Shown here piece after piece: positions 6,748-14,049 of a stretch of DNA of 16,838 nucleotides. Source of the DNA: Paracoccaceae bacterium (GTDB lineage: Bacteria > Pseudomonadota > Alphaproteobacteria > Rhodobacterales > Rhodobacteraceae). Position numbers and translations under genes: made by a program. Each line of letters starts with the position of its first letter. Positions within the stretch are counted from its first letter, which is position 1. The stretch spans positions 1 to 16,838 of the forward strand of contig SKNG01000237.1 of the NCBI GenBank assembly GCA_007120685.1, written 5' to 3'. The notes under the pieces are model-generated. The model did not search any database. It had not been told where the DNA came from and was given only the letters and a program-made list of their open reading frames with translations.

Positions 6748-8198
6748 CAGACCCCGGTCGCCGGGATGCCGCTGCGCTGCACGGGGCGCGGGGCGGTCAG
6801 TTCCTTCCACTGGCTGAGCGCGCGGTTGACCGGCGCGTTGGCCTCGCGCGGCACGAAAGCCCCGTGCCCCTCGCGCCCGCGCATCTCGCCGTCATGGCAG
6901 GCGACATGGCCGCGGGTCAGGGTGTAGCGGGGCAGGCCCTTGACCTTCTGCCCCTCAAAGACGTTGTAATCGATGGCCGATTGCTGGCTGGCCGCCGCGA
7001 TGGTCTTTTCCTTTTCCGGATCCCAGACCACCAGATCGGCGTCCGACCCCACCAGCACCGCGCCCTTTTTCGGGTATAGATTGAATATCTTGGCGGCGTT
7101 TGTTGATGTCACGGCGACGAACTCGTTGGGCGTCAGCCGCCCCGTACCCACGCCATGTGTCCAGAGCATCGGCATGCGGTCTTCCAAGCCCCCGGTGCCG
7201 TTGGGGATCTTGGAGAAATCGCCCACGCCATAGCGCTTCTGATCGGTGGTGAAGGCGCAGTGATCGGTCGCCACCACCGACAGCGAGCCCGCCTGCAACC
7301 CGGCCCATAGGCTGGCCTGATGCGCCTTGTTACGGAAGGGCGGCGACATGACGCGGCGGGCGGCGTGGTCCCAGTCGGGGTTGAAATACTCGCTTTCGTC
7401 CAGCGTCAGATGCTGGATCAGCGGCTCGCCCCAGACGCGCTTGCCCTGTTGGCGGGCGCGGCGGATGGCCTCGTGGCTTTCCTCGCAAGAGGTATGGACG
7501 ACGTAAAGCGGCACGCCGGCCATGTCGGCGATCATGATGGCGCGGTTGGTGGCCTCGCCTTCGACCTGGCTGGGGCGGGAATAGGCGTGGGCCTCTGGCC
7601 CGGTATTGCCCTCTGCCAGCAGTTTGGCGGTCAGTTCGGCCACCACATCGCCGTTTTCGGCATGCACCATCGCCACGCCGCCCAGATCGCCCACCCGGCG
7701 GAAGGAGTGATACAGCTCATCGTCATTAACCATGAGCGCGCCCTTGTAGGCCATGAAATGCTTGAAGCTGGTGATGCCGGCCTTGATGCTGTCACTGATG
7801 CCGTCGAACACCTTTTCGCCCCACCAGGTGACCGCCATGTGATAGCTGTAGTCGCATTGCGCGCGGCCGGACTTGTTGTGCCACATCTGCAGCGCGTCCA
7901 TCAGCCCCTGTTCCGGGGCGGGCAGGCAGAAATCGATCACCATGGTGGTGCCGCCGGACAGCGCGGCGCGGGTGCCGGATTCGAAATCGTCGCTGGAATA
8001 GGTGCCCATGAAGGGCATCTCCAGATGCGTATGGGGGTCGATACCGCCGGGCATGACGTAGCAGCCGGTGGCATCAAGCTCGGTGTCGCCCTTCAGGTCC
8101 GGTCCGATCTCGGTGATGATGCCGTTCTCGATGCGGACATCGGCCTTGTAGGTCAGGTCATGGGTGACGATGGTGCCGTTGCGGATGACGGTAGACAT
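6747..8198 (-). CDS. hydA: Dihydropyrimidinase (D-hydantoinase family)
   Basis: This enzyme opens the ring of dihydrouracil or dihydrothymine to N-carbamoyl-beta-amino acids, the second step of reductive pyrimidine breakdown. The product has 483 residues, normal for the family. Metal-site motifs of this amidohydrolase family are all present: H56 and H58 in PGGIDPHTHLEMPF, the Lys that becomes carboxylated (K152 in FMAYKG), His in MVHAENGD, His in VVHTSCEES, and Asp in VATDHCAFTTDQK. AGGGGGA lies 7 nt before the ATG. It shares the transcript with an N-carbamoyl amidohydrolase upstream and an importer downstream, and RutR is encoded at the operon head, so a pyrimidine role is more likely than general hydantoin use. 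It is also named pydB in some organisms. Confidence 0.95.
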   Translation of the reverse strand: MSTVIRNGTIVTHDLTYKADVRIENGIITEIGPDLKGDTELDATGCYVMPGGIDPHTHLEMPFMGTYSSDDFESGTRAALSGGTTMVIDFCLPAPEQGLMDALQMWHNKSGRAQCDYSYHMAVTWWGEKVFDGISDSIKAGITSFKHFMAYKGALMVNDDELYHSFRRVGDLGGVAMVHAENGDVVAELTAKLLAEGNTGPEAHAYSRPSQVEGEATNRAIMIADMAGVPLYVVHTSCEESHEAIRRARQQGKRVWGEPLIQHLTLDESEYFNPDWDHAARRVMSPPFRNKAHQASLWAGLQAGSLSVVATDHCAFTTDQKRYGVGDFSKIPNGTGGLEDRMPMLWTHGVGTGRLTPNEFVAVTSTNAAKIFNLYPKKGAVLVGSDADLVVWDPEKEKTIAAASQQSAIDYNVFEGQKVKGLPRYTLTRGHVACHDGEMRGREGHGAFVPREANAPVNRALSQWKELTAPRPVQRSGIPATGV

Positions 8199-8236
8199 GA
8201 TCGTATCCCCCTGTTTTGGCGTGTATAAGTGAAATG

Positions 8237-8584
8237 TCAGACAGATGAGAAAACGGCGATGGCCGGGCCGTGGACGCCGATATCAAGCGGACCGAACTGA
8301 CCATCGACGCAAAGCGCGAAATAGCCGGCCAGCGGCAGCCAGACCACCGTGTAGCGGCCGTTCGAGCGGGTGACGGCGAAGCAGTCCAGGTAGATACCGC
8401 CGGAGAATTGCACCTCGACAGGTTCGGGCGGGATGCGGTGGGCCAGGAAATCTTCGAGCGTGGCGCGGGCGGCGGGGGTGGTGGCGTCGAAGGCGGCGAT
8501 TTCGGCGGCGATCATCGCCCCGATCTGCGCGGGCGCTTTCGGCATCAGGTCGGCGGGGCGGAAGCGGCGGGCGGGGGCGGTCAT
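8237..8584 (-). CDS. Unrecognised 115-residue protein in the pyrimidine operon
   Basis: I do not recognise this family. The frame is open, on the same strand as its neighbours, 24 nt after the coiled-coil gene and 38 nt before hydA, so it is probably cotranscribed. The N-terminal half looks helical (PAQIGAMIAAEIAAFDATTPAARATLEDFLAHRI). The C-terminal half looks like beta strands (VEVQFSGGIYLDCFAVTRSNGRYTVVWLPLAGYFALCVDGQFGPLDIGVHGP). There is no signal peptide or membrane segment. The ribosome site before ATG 8584 is weak; Met14 (8545) is an alternative start. Its composition looks like a real protein rather than a shadow frame, and it fills an otherwise empty stretch. Its conserved place between two catabolic genes would suggest an accessory part in the pathway, but that is inference. 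Confidence 0.65.
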   Translation of the reverse strand: MTAPARRFRPADLMPKAPAQIGAMIAAEIAAFDATTPAARATLEDFLAHRIPPEPVEVQFSGGIYLDCFAVTRSNGRYTVVWLPLAGYFALCVDGQFGPLDIGVHGPAIAVFSSV

Positions 8585-8608
8585 GACGCACGGCCCCGCT
8601 GCTGTGCG

Positions 8609-8827
8609 TCAGCCCTCGACCAGGTCCCGCCGCCGTTCGATGCGTTCGACGCGGGCGTCCAGCCTGTCGATGCGCACCGACAAGCTGGCATATTGCTGAG
8701 CAAGTCCGCCAACCTGTGTTTCAAGAATGCCAAGACGTTCCTTGACCTCCTGCATGTCCAGCGCCAGTTTGTCGGTTGTGCGGCGGATGGCGCGCAGATG
8801 TTCGAGAACGATGCTATCGGTTTCCAT
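8609..8827 (-). CDS. Small coiled-coil protein, 72 residues
   Basis: This short, charged protein (METDSIVLEHLRAIRRTTDK...) shows heptad-like spacing of Leu, Ile and Val across nearly its whole length (IVLEHLRAIR, LALDMQEVKERLGILETQV, LSVRIDRLDARVERIERR). That implies a helical coiled coil and self-association. Proteins of this look (a METD-IVLEHLR start, then DRIDxRLDRIERR) are familiar as uncharacterised small proteins in alphaproteobacteria. It follows the amidohydrolase by 67 nt and precedes the 115-residue gene by 24 nt, all on the minus strand. AGG lies about 9 nt before the ATG. There is no signal peptide. The function is unknown; it could be a scaffold or an unrelated passenger in the operon. 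Confidence 0.72.
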   Translation of the reverse strand: METDSIVLEHLRAIRRTTDKLALDMQEVKERLGILETQVGGLAQQYASLSVRIDRLDARVERIERRRDLVEG

Positions 8828-8894
8828 GTTCCGCTACCTGCCTTGAAGCAAAGCTCATTACGCCCTGTCACCGATGAATATAGGGTAAACGCCC

Positions 8895-10145
8895 TCACCC
8901 GACAATCTCCGCCGTCTCCAGCACCGCGTGCAGCAGCACGTCCGTGCCGGCCTGCGCCCATGCCTTGGAAATCTCCTCGGCCTCGTTATGGCTCAGCCCG
9001 TCCACGCAGGGGCAGAAGACCATCGCCGCCGGCGCCACGCGGTTGATCCAGCAGGCATCATGCCCGGCGCCGGAGACGATATCCATATGGCTGTAGCCCA
9101 GCCGATCCGCCGCGCCGCGCAGCCGCGCCAGCAGCGCCTTATCAAAGGCCGGCGGGTCGAACGCCCCCACCACCTGCGCGGCGAACTTCACCCCGATATC
9201 GGCGCAAAGCCCCGGCGCGCGGGCGTTGAACTCCGCCTCCATCGCCTGCAGCACCTCCAGCCGATGCGAGCGGAAATCCACCGTGAAAACAACCTTCTCT
9301 GCGATGATGTTGCGGCTGTTGGGGTGGAAATCGGCATGCCCTATCGCGCCCACGGCATCCGGCTGGTGCTTGATGGCGATCTCATGCACCAGTTCCGTCA
9401 CCCGCGCCAGCCCGCGCCCGGCGTTGCGGCGCATGTACATCGGCGTCGAGCCGGTGTGCTGGCCCTTGCCGGTGACGGTGCATTCGATCCAGCGCAGCCC
9501 CTGGCCATGGGTGACGATGCCCACATCCTTGCCCTCGGCCTCCAGGATCGGGCCCTGTTCGATATGCAGTTCCAGAAAGGCATGCATCTTCCGCGCGCCG
9601 ACCGGCTCGTCACCCTTCCAGCCAATCCGCTCCAGTTCATCCTTCAGGCGTGCGCCGCTGGTATCCACCCGCGCATAAGCCCAATCCAGATCATGCACCC
9701 CGGCAAAGACGCCGGATGCCAGCATCGCCGGGGCAAAGCGCGTGCCTTCCTCATTCGTCCAGTTGGTCACCACGATCGGGTGCCTGGTCTGCACCCCCAG
9801 ATCGTTCAACGTGCGCACCACTTCCAGCGCGCCCAGAACGCCCAGCACACCGTCATACTTCCCGCCCGTCGGCTGGGTGTCCAGATGACTGCCCACATAG
9901 ACGGGCAGGGCATCGGGGTCGTTGCCGGGGCGGGTGGCGAACATCGTGCCCATGGCATCGACGCCCATCGACATCCCCGCTTCCTCGCACCAGCGCTGAA
10001 ACAGCGCGCGGCCCTCGGCATCGGCATCGGTCAGCGTCTGGCGGTTGTTGCCACCCGCCACCCCGGGGCCGATCTGTGCCATCTCCATCAGCGCATCCCA
10101 CAGCCGGTCGGCATCGATACGCATATTGGCCGCGGGCGTTGCCAT
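8895..10145 (-). CDS. N-carbamoyl-beta-alanine / N-carbamoyl amino acid amidohydrolase (M20 family)
   Basis: This enzyme probably hydrolyses the ring-opened pyrimidine product N-carbamoyl-beta-alanine (or the beta-aminoisobutyrate analogue) to the beta-amino acid, CO2 and ammonia, the third step of the reductive pathway. The 416-residue protein has the binuclear metal-site motifs of the hydantoinase/carbamoylase branch of M20: H87 (GSHLDTQPTGG), D98 (KYDGV), E132/E133 (NEEGTRF), H194 (ELHIEQGP) and H386 (GLSHNEAEE). The dimerisation-domain motif GKGQHTGSTPM is also present. AGGAG sits 9 nt before the ATG. It is the first gene of the minus-strand operon, immediately downstream of the RutR-like operator region. 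Allantoate or L-carbamoyl amino acid amidohydrolases are close relatives, so substrate specificity is inferred from hydA and rutR. The name pydC would fit. Confidence 0.9.
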   Translation of the reverse strand: MATPAANMRIDADRLWDALMEMAQIGPGVAGGNNRQTLTDADAEGRALFQRWCEEAGMSMGVDAMGTMFATRPGNDPDALPVYVGSHLDTQPTGGKYDGVLGVLGALEVVRTLNDLGVQTRHPIVVTNWTNEEGTRFAPAMLASGVFAGVHDLDWAYARVDTSGARLKDELERIGWKGDEPVGARKMHAFLELHIEQGPILEAEGKDVGIVTHGQGLRWIECTVTGKGQHTGSTPMYMRRNAGRGLARVTELVHEIAIKHQPDAVGAIGHADFHPNSRNIIAEKVVFTVDFRSHRLEVLQAMEAEFNARAPGLCADIGVKFAAQVVGAFDPPAFDKALLARLRGAADRLGYSHMDIVSGAGHDACWINRVAPAAMVFCPCVDGLSHNEAEEISKAWAQAGTDVLLHAVLETAEIVG

Positions 10146-10256
10146 GCCGGGTTACTCCTGTCGATTGTGCACACGCCGAGGGCGGCGTCGTGTCTTGCAA
10201 TGCCGGGCTGCGCGCCGCACAGTTGTGCGGGATCGGCAACGGGGACGCTACCAGAG

Positions 10257-10272
10257 TTGACCAACCAGTCAA
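10257..10272. promoter_or_regulatory. Candidate RutR operator
   Basis: The sequence TTGACCAACCAGTCAA is an inverted repeat with perfect 5-nt arms (TTGAC/GTCAA). It matches the E. coli RutR box TTGACCAnnTGGTCAA at 12 of 14 defined positions. It lies between the divergent amidohydrolase and rutR genes, 61 nt before the rutR start codon and 111 nt before the amidohydrolase ATG. RutR releases DNA when it binds uracil or thymine, so this site could control both the catabolic operon and rutR itself. Confidence 0.75.
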
Positions 10273-10333
10273 GATTCTTCACCGAGGGCTGCCGGGGTGG
10301 CCCGGCCCTGCCGAAAAACCGGGCAGGTGCCCT

Positions 10334-10927
10334 GTGAATACCCGCATCCAGCGCCGCAACCGCCGGCTGATTCTGGATGCTGCACTGGACGTTTTTTCCG
10401 CGCATGGCTTTCGCGGCGCCACGCTTGATGCCATCGCCCGGCAGGCGGGGTTGTCGAAACCCAATCTGCTTTACTATTTCGACAGCAAGGAAGCCATTCA
10501 CCGTGCGTTACTGGACGACTTGCTGGAAACCTGGCTAGAACCCTTGCGGGCCATAGACCCGGCGGGCGAGCCCGCGGCCGAGATCATGGCCTATATGCGC
10601 CACAAACTGCGTATGGCCCGGGATTACCCGCGCGAATCAAGGCTGTTCGCCAACGAGATCCTGCAAGGCGCGCCGCGCCTGTCGGATTTCATCGCCAGCG
10701 AGTTGCGCGCGCTGGTCGAGGATCGCGCCCGCCTGATCGCGGCCTGGGTGGCGCAGGGCCGGCTGGCCCCGGTCGATCCGATGCATCTGATCTTCTCGAT
10801 CTGGGCGCTGACCCAGCATTACGCCGATTTCGACGCCCAGATCCGACTGATCCGCCCCCAGGGCGACCCGATGCAGGGGGCCGAGGCCTTCCTGACCACG
10901 CTCTACAACCGGCTGCTCGCCCCCTGA
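10334..10927 (+). CDS. rutR: RutR-like TetR-family repressor of pyrimidine catabolism
   Basis: This DNA-binding repressor is probably released by uracil or thymine. The product has 197 residues. The N-terminal TetR helix-turn-helix (about 10-52) includes FSAHGFRGATLDAIARQAGLSKPNLLYYFDSKEA, where E. coli RutR has FSQFGFHGTRLEQIAELAGVSKTNLLYYFPSKEA. The ligand domain carries RDYPRESRLFANEILQGAP and LAPVDPMHLIFSIWALTQHYADF, closely matching RutR (for example IWASTQHYADF). The start is a GTG at 10334 with AGG 6 nt upstream; no in-frame ATG fits the N-terminus better. The gene is divergent from the pyrimidine operon and shares its promoter region, which holds a RutR-type operator. In E. coli RutR controls the oxygenase-type rut operon; here its neighbours belong to the reductive pathway. 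Confidence 0.9.
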   Translation: MNTRIQRRNRRLILDAALDVFSAHGFRGATLDAIARQAGLSKPNLLYYFDSKEAIHRALLDDLLETWLEPLRAIDPAGEPAAEIMAYMRHKLRMARDYPRESRLFANEILQGAPRLSDFIASELRALVEDRARLIAAWVAQGRLAPVDPMHLIFSIWALTQHYADFDAQIRLIRPQGDPMQGAEAFLTTLYNRLLAP

Positions 10928-10950
10928 AAGCCCCCGGGAAAGCCCGCGCG

Positions 10951-11016
10951 CCTTCATCTTGCCTCAAATACTCCGGCGGGAATCGCGCGTCAGCGCGATG
11001 GGGGGCAGCGCCCCCC
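10951..11016 (+). repeat. Intergenic two-hairpin repeat, copy C
   Basis: The leader CTTGCCTCAAATACTCCGG is followed by a perfect 7-bp stem, ATCGCGC/GCGCGAT (10982-10988 with 10993-10999), with the tetraloop GTCA. Then comes the constant hairpin GGGGGGCAGCGCCCCCC (11000-11016). It starts 23 nt after the rutR stop, between convergent rutR and the DAHP synthase gene. The stem sequence is unrelated to that of copies B and D, but pairing and loop type are kept. Confidence 0.85.
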
Positions 11017-11048
11017 GCCCTCGCTCGCCCCGCAGGCCGACGACCCGC

Positions 11049-12422
11049 TCAGGGCGCTGCCACCCGCGCCATGTCGCGCCGGCGGCTGGACAGTTCCTCG
11101 GCCACCAGAAACGCCAGTTCCAGCGACTGGCTGGCGTTCAGCCGCGGGTCGCAGGCGGTGTGATAGCGGTCCGACAGATCCTCGTCGGTCAGCGCCCGAA
11201 GCCCGCCGGTGCATTCGGTCACATCCTTGCCGGTCATCTCGAAATGCACGCCGCCGGGGATCGTCCCCTCGGCGGCATGCACGCCGAAGAACTCGCGCAC
11301 CTCGGCCAGCACCCGCTCGAAGGGCCGGGTCTTGTAGCCCGAGGGTGACTTGATCGTGTTGCCATGCATCGGATCGCAGACCCACAGCACCTGCGCGCCC
11401 TCCTCGCGCACCGCCCGGATCAGCCGGGGCAGATGCGCACCCACCTGACCGGCGCCAAACCGCGCGATCAGCGTCAGCCGACCGGGCTCGTTGCCCGGGT
11501 TCAGCCGCGCGATCAGCCGTTTCAGGTCATCGGCTTCCAGTGTCGGGCCACATTTCAGCCCCACCGGGTTCTGCACGCCGCGGCAGAATTCGACATGCGC
11601 GCCGTCCGGTTGGCGGGTGCGGTCGCCGATCCACAGCATATGCCCTGAGCCCGCCACCGGCAGGCCGGTGGTGCTGTCGATCCGGCACAGCGCCTCTTCG
11701 TATTCCAGCAGCAGCGCCTCGTGCGAGGTGTAGAAATCCACCTCGCCGATCGCCGCCGAGGTATCGCCATTCACCCCGGCCGCATTCATGAAATCCAGCG
11801 CGTCCGAAATCCGGTCCGACAGCGCGCGGTAGCGTTCGGCATTCGCGCCATCGGCAAAGCCCAGCGTCCAGCTGTGCACGCGGTGGATATCGGCGAAACC
11901 GCCCTTGGAAAAGGCGCGCAGCAGGTTCAGGCTGGCCGCGGCCTGGGTATAGGCCTGCAGCATGCGCGCGGGGTCGGGCACGCGCGCTTCGGGCGTGAAG
12001 TCGAACCCGTTGATGATGTCGCCGCGATAGCTGGGCAGTTCCTGTCCGCCCATCACCTCGGTCGGCGCCGAGCGGGGCTTGGCGAATTGCCCGGCCATGC
12101 GCCCCACCTTCACCACCGGCACCTTGGCCGCGAAGGTCAGCACGATGGCCATCTGCAACACCACCTTGAACGTGTCGCGGATGATGTCGGCGTTGAATTC
12201 GGCAAAGCTTTCGGCGCAGTCGCCGCCCTGCAACAGGAAGGCGCGGCCCTCGGCGGCCTCGGCCAGCCGCGCCTTCAGCGCGCGCGCCTCGCCGGCAAAA
12301 ACCAGCGGCGGATACTGCGCCAGTTGCCGCTCGGCGCGTTCCAGCGCGGCGGCGTCGGGATAGGCGGGCATCTGTACCCGCGGCCGGCTCCGCCAGCCCG
12401 TCTTGCTCCAACCCTCGATCAT
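11049..12422 (-). CDS. aroG: Class II 3-deoxy-7-phosphoheptulonate (DAHP) synthase
   Basis: The enzyme joins phosphoenolpyruvate and erythrose 4-phosphate to make DAHP, the first step of aromatic amino acid synthesis. The 457-residue product is full length for the plant/Mycobacterium-like class II enzymes. Metal-ligand motifs are visible: C69 in LLQGGDCAESF, His in CDPMHGNT, Glu in GGVHFEMTG, and Asp in TACDPRLN. Substrate-site segments RMAGQFAKPRS, VGLKCGPTL and KTRPFERVL are also present. The start at 12422 (MIEGWSKTGWRS) is chosen because GGAGG lies 8 nt upstream; 19 more in-frame codons exist upstream but lack a ribosome site. It stands alone on the minus strand, convergent with rutR. The symbol varies between genomes (aroG or aroF), so the symbol is less certain than the function. 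Confidence 0.93.
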   Translation of the reverse strand: MIEGWSKTGWRSRPRVQMPAYPDAAALERAERQLAQYPPLVFAGEARALKARLAEAAEGRAFLLQGGDCAESFAEFNADIIRDTFKVVLQMAIVLTFAAKVPVVKVGRMAGQFAKPRSAPTEVMGGQELPSYRGDIINGFDFTPEARVPDPARMLQAYTQAAASLNLLRAFSKGGFADIHRVHSWTLGFADGANAERYRALSDRISDALDFMNAAGVNGDTSAAIGEVDFYTSHEALLLEYEEALCRIDSTTGLPVAGSGHMLWIGDRTRQPDGAHVEFCRGVQNPVGLKCGPTLEADDLKRLIARLNPGNEPGRLTLIARFGAGQVGAHLPRLIRAVREEGAQVLWVCDPMHGNTIKSPSGYKTRPFERVLAEVREFFGVHAAEGTIPGGVHFEMTGKDVTECTGGLRALTDEDLSDRYHTACDPRLNASQSLELAFLVAEELSSRRRDMARVAAP

Positions 12423-12593
12423 CGGCTCTTCCTCCACCGTCTGCCCGGCGTGCCGCCCGTGCCACGGGGTACCGCACACCGCGCTCTTCGGCTTCCCTTA
12501 CACAACCGCTTGCGCCCATGCAAACATCACCGCTCTTGCCTCGCCACGCGCGCGCAGGTAAGGGGCGGAAATATCCGCTGTTCTGGCCCGCCG
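12423..12593. other. Divergent promoter region between DAHP synthase and the GlxA-type regulator
   Basis: This 171-nt spacer must hold the promoters for both flanking genes, which point away from each other. The only element I can place with confidence is the DAHP synthase ribosome site (12431-12435). I see no strong -35/-10 pair and no convincing operator. Confidence 0.5.
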
Positions 12594-13769
12594 ATGCCCG
12601 CCCCGCCCCTTCGCCCTTCCAGCAAGCCGCGTGCGCCCGTCCCCGGCGCCCGGATACCGCGGTCAGGCCCGTCCTCGGCATCGCATGGGGCGCCGGCGGC
12701 GTCGCGCAAGGACGCCGCGCCCGCCCGCCAGCGCCACTTCTTCTTCGTGCTGCTGGACCAGTTCAGCCAGCTTTCCTTCGCCGCGGCGCTGGAGCCGCTG
12801 CGCATCGCCAACCGCATGAGCGGGATGCCGCTTTATCGCTGGACGCTGTTGTCGGAAACCGGCGCGCCGGTGAGCTGTTCCAATGGCACCTGTGTTGCGG
12901 TGAACGCGGCCCTGGGCGAGATCGGGCATGACGATGTGGTGATGATCTGCGCCGGGATCGACGTGCGTGGCAGGACCACCCAGCCAGTGCTGAACTGGCT
13001 GCGCCGCGTGGCCCGGCGCGGCGCGGTGATCGGCGGGCTGTGCACCGGGTCGCATGCAATGGCGATGGCGGGCCTCCTGAACAACCGCCGCGCCACCATC
13101 CACTGGGAAAATCGCGACGGCTTTGCCGAGGATTTCCCGGATGTGGCGCTGTCCAAGTCGGTCTTCGTGATCGACGGCAATCGGCTGTCGGCGGCGGGCG
13201 GCACGGCCTCGCTGGACCTGATGCTGACGCTGATCGCCGATGACCACGGCAAGGACCTGGCCAATGCCGTGGCTGACCAGATGATCTATGCCGCCATCCG
13301 CACCGAAAGCGATATCCAGCGCCTGTCCATCCCCACCCGCATCGGCGTGCGCCACCCTCGTCTGGCCGAGGTGATGGCGCGGATGGAGGCGCAGATAGAA
13401 GAGCCGGCCTCGCCCGCCGGTCTGGCCGCTGCGGTGGGCATGTCCACGCGGCAGCTTGAGCGGTTGTTTCGCCGCTACCTGAATCGCAGCCCGAAGCGCT
13501 ATTACATGGAACTGCGCCTGGCGCGGGCACGCAACCTGCTGATGCAGACGGGCATGAGCGTGATCGAGGTGGCGCTGGCCTGCGGCTTCACCTCGCCGTC
13601 GCATTTTTCAAAATGCTACCGGGCGCAATACGGCACCACGCCCTATCGCGAGCGCGGCGCGCAGGGGATAGAGGATGAGACCGGCGCCGAACCCGTGGAT
13701 GCGGTCGATGATGATGACGATGCAGGCGTAAACGATGGCCTGGATGATGCCGGCAATGCCGCGTCCTGA
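12594..13769 (+). CDS. GlxA-family transcription regulator (DJ-1/PfpI-like domain + AraC DNA-binding domain)
   Basis: This cytoplasmic regulator has 391 residues. After a Pro/Ala/Arg-rich N-terminus (1-47) comes a DJ-1/PfpI-like domain (about 48-215), starting RQRHFFFVLLDQFSQLSFAAALEPLRIANR and carrying the nucleophile-elbow-like GGLCTGSHAMA. An AraC double helix-turn-helix follows (LAAAVGMSTRQLERLFRRYLNRSPKRYYMELRLARA...IEVALACGFTSPSHFSKCYRAQYGTTP). This layout matches GbdR, CdhR and ArgR, which sense quaternary amines or amino acids; the ligand here is unknown. The chosen start is the first in-frame ATG. It lacks a good ribosome site, but no later start codon keeps the domain whole. The last 34 residues are oddly acidic (DAVDDDDDAGVNDGLDDAG), beyond the usual end of the family. 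Confidence 0.88.
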   Translation: MPAPPLRPSSKPRAPVPGARIPRSGPSSASHGAPAASRKDAAPARQRHFFFVLLDQFSQLSFAAALEPLRIANRMSGMPLYRWTLLSETGAPVSCSNGTCVAVNAALGEIGHDDVVMICAGIDVRGRTTQPVLNWLRRVARRGAVIGGLCTGSHAMAMAGLLNNRRATIHWENRDGFAEDFPDVALSKSVFVIDGNRLSAAGGTASLDLMLTLIADDHGKDLANAVADQMIYAAIRTESDIQRLSIPTRIGVRHPRLAEVMARMEAQIEEPASPAGLAAAVGMSTRQLERLFRRYLNRSPKRYYMELRLARARNLLMQTGMSVIEVALACGFTSPSHFSKCYRAQYGTTPYRERGAQGIEDETGAEPVDAVDDDDDAGVNDGLDDAGNAAS

Positions 13770-13774
13770 CAACG

Positions 13775-13794
13775 CCGCGCCCTAAGGGGGGCGG
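13775..13794 (+). terminator. Possible hairpin terminator after the GlxA-type gene
   Basis: CCGC-g-CCC (13775-13782) can pair with GGG-GCGG (13788-13794) around the loop TAAGG, starting 6 nt after the stop codon. No T-tract follows on either strand, so intrinsic termination is uncertain. Confidence 0.3.
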
Positions 13795-14049
13795 GTCAGC
13801 GGTCGCTGCGGTGTCGCTCTTGCGGGAACCGGATTGTTCGGAAACACGGAAAACGCGAGAGCGCGCTCCGTTGCGCGGCCAGCGGTTCTGGCGTCAGGAA
13901 AGTGGCACATCTTGCCCTATGGCCGGTTCGGCCTGTGCCCCTAAGCCTTCAAGCGGGTAACGTTCGGTGCATTCGAACGAATCGTTGCGTTCGCTTGCCT
14001 GCGCATGCCGAAAAACGCGGTGCCTGAATCCAGCTCGGCATGGCATCCC
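13795..14049. other. Convergent intergenic region, no gene seen
   Basis: This region lies between the ends of two convergent genes. All frames are short and lack ribosome sites. It does not contain the two-hairpin repeat found in the other convergent gaps. A small inverted repeat, ATTCGAACGAAT, occurs at 13971-13982; I attach no function to it. Confidence 0.5.

Noticed and set aside
6748..6810. 21-codon N-terminal extension of the SDR gene
   Set aside because: It lies within the dihydropyrimidinase coding sequence and has no SDR similarity; the ATG at 6747 starts exactly at the Rossmann strand.
11721..12593. Upstream extension of the GlxA-type reading frame
   Set aside because: The frame is open across the DAHP synthase gene, but the extra protein has no domain and no ribosome-site-supported start; the ATG at 12594 is used instead.
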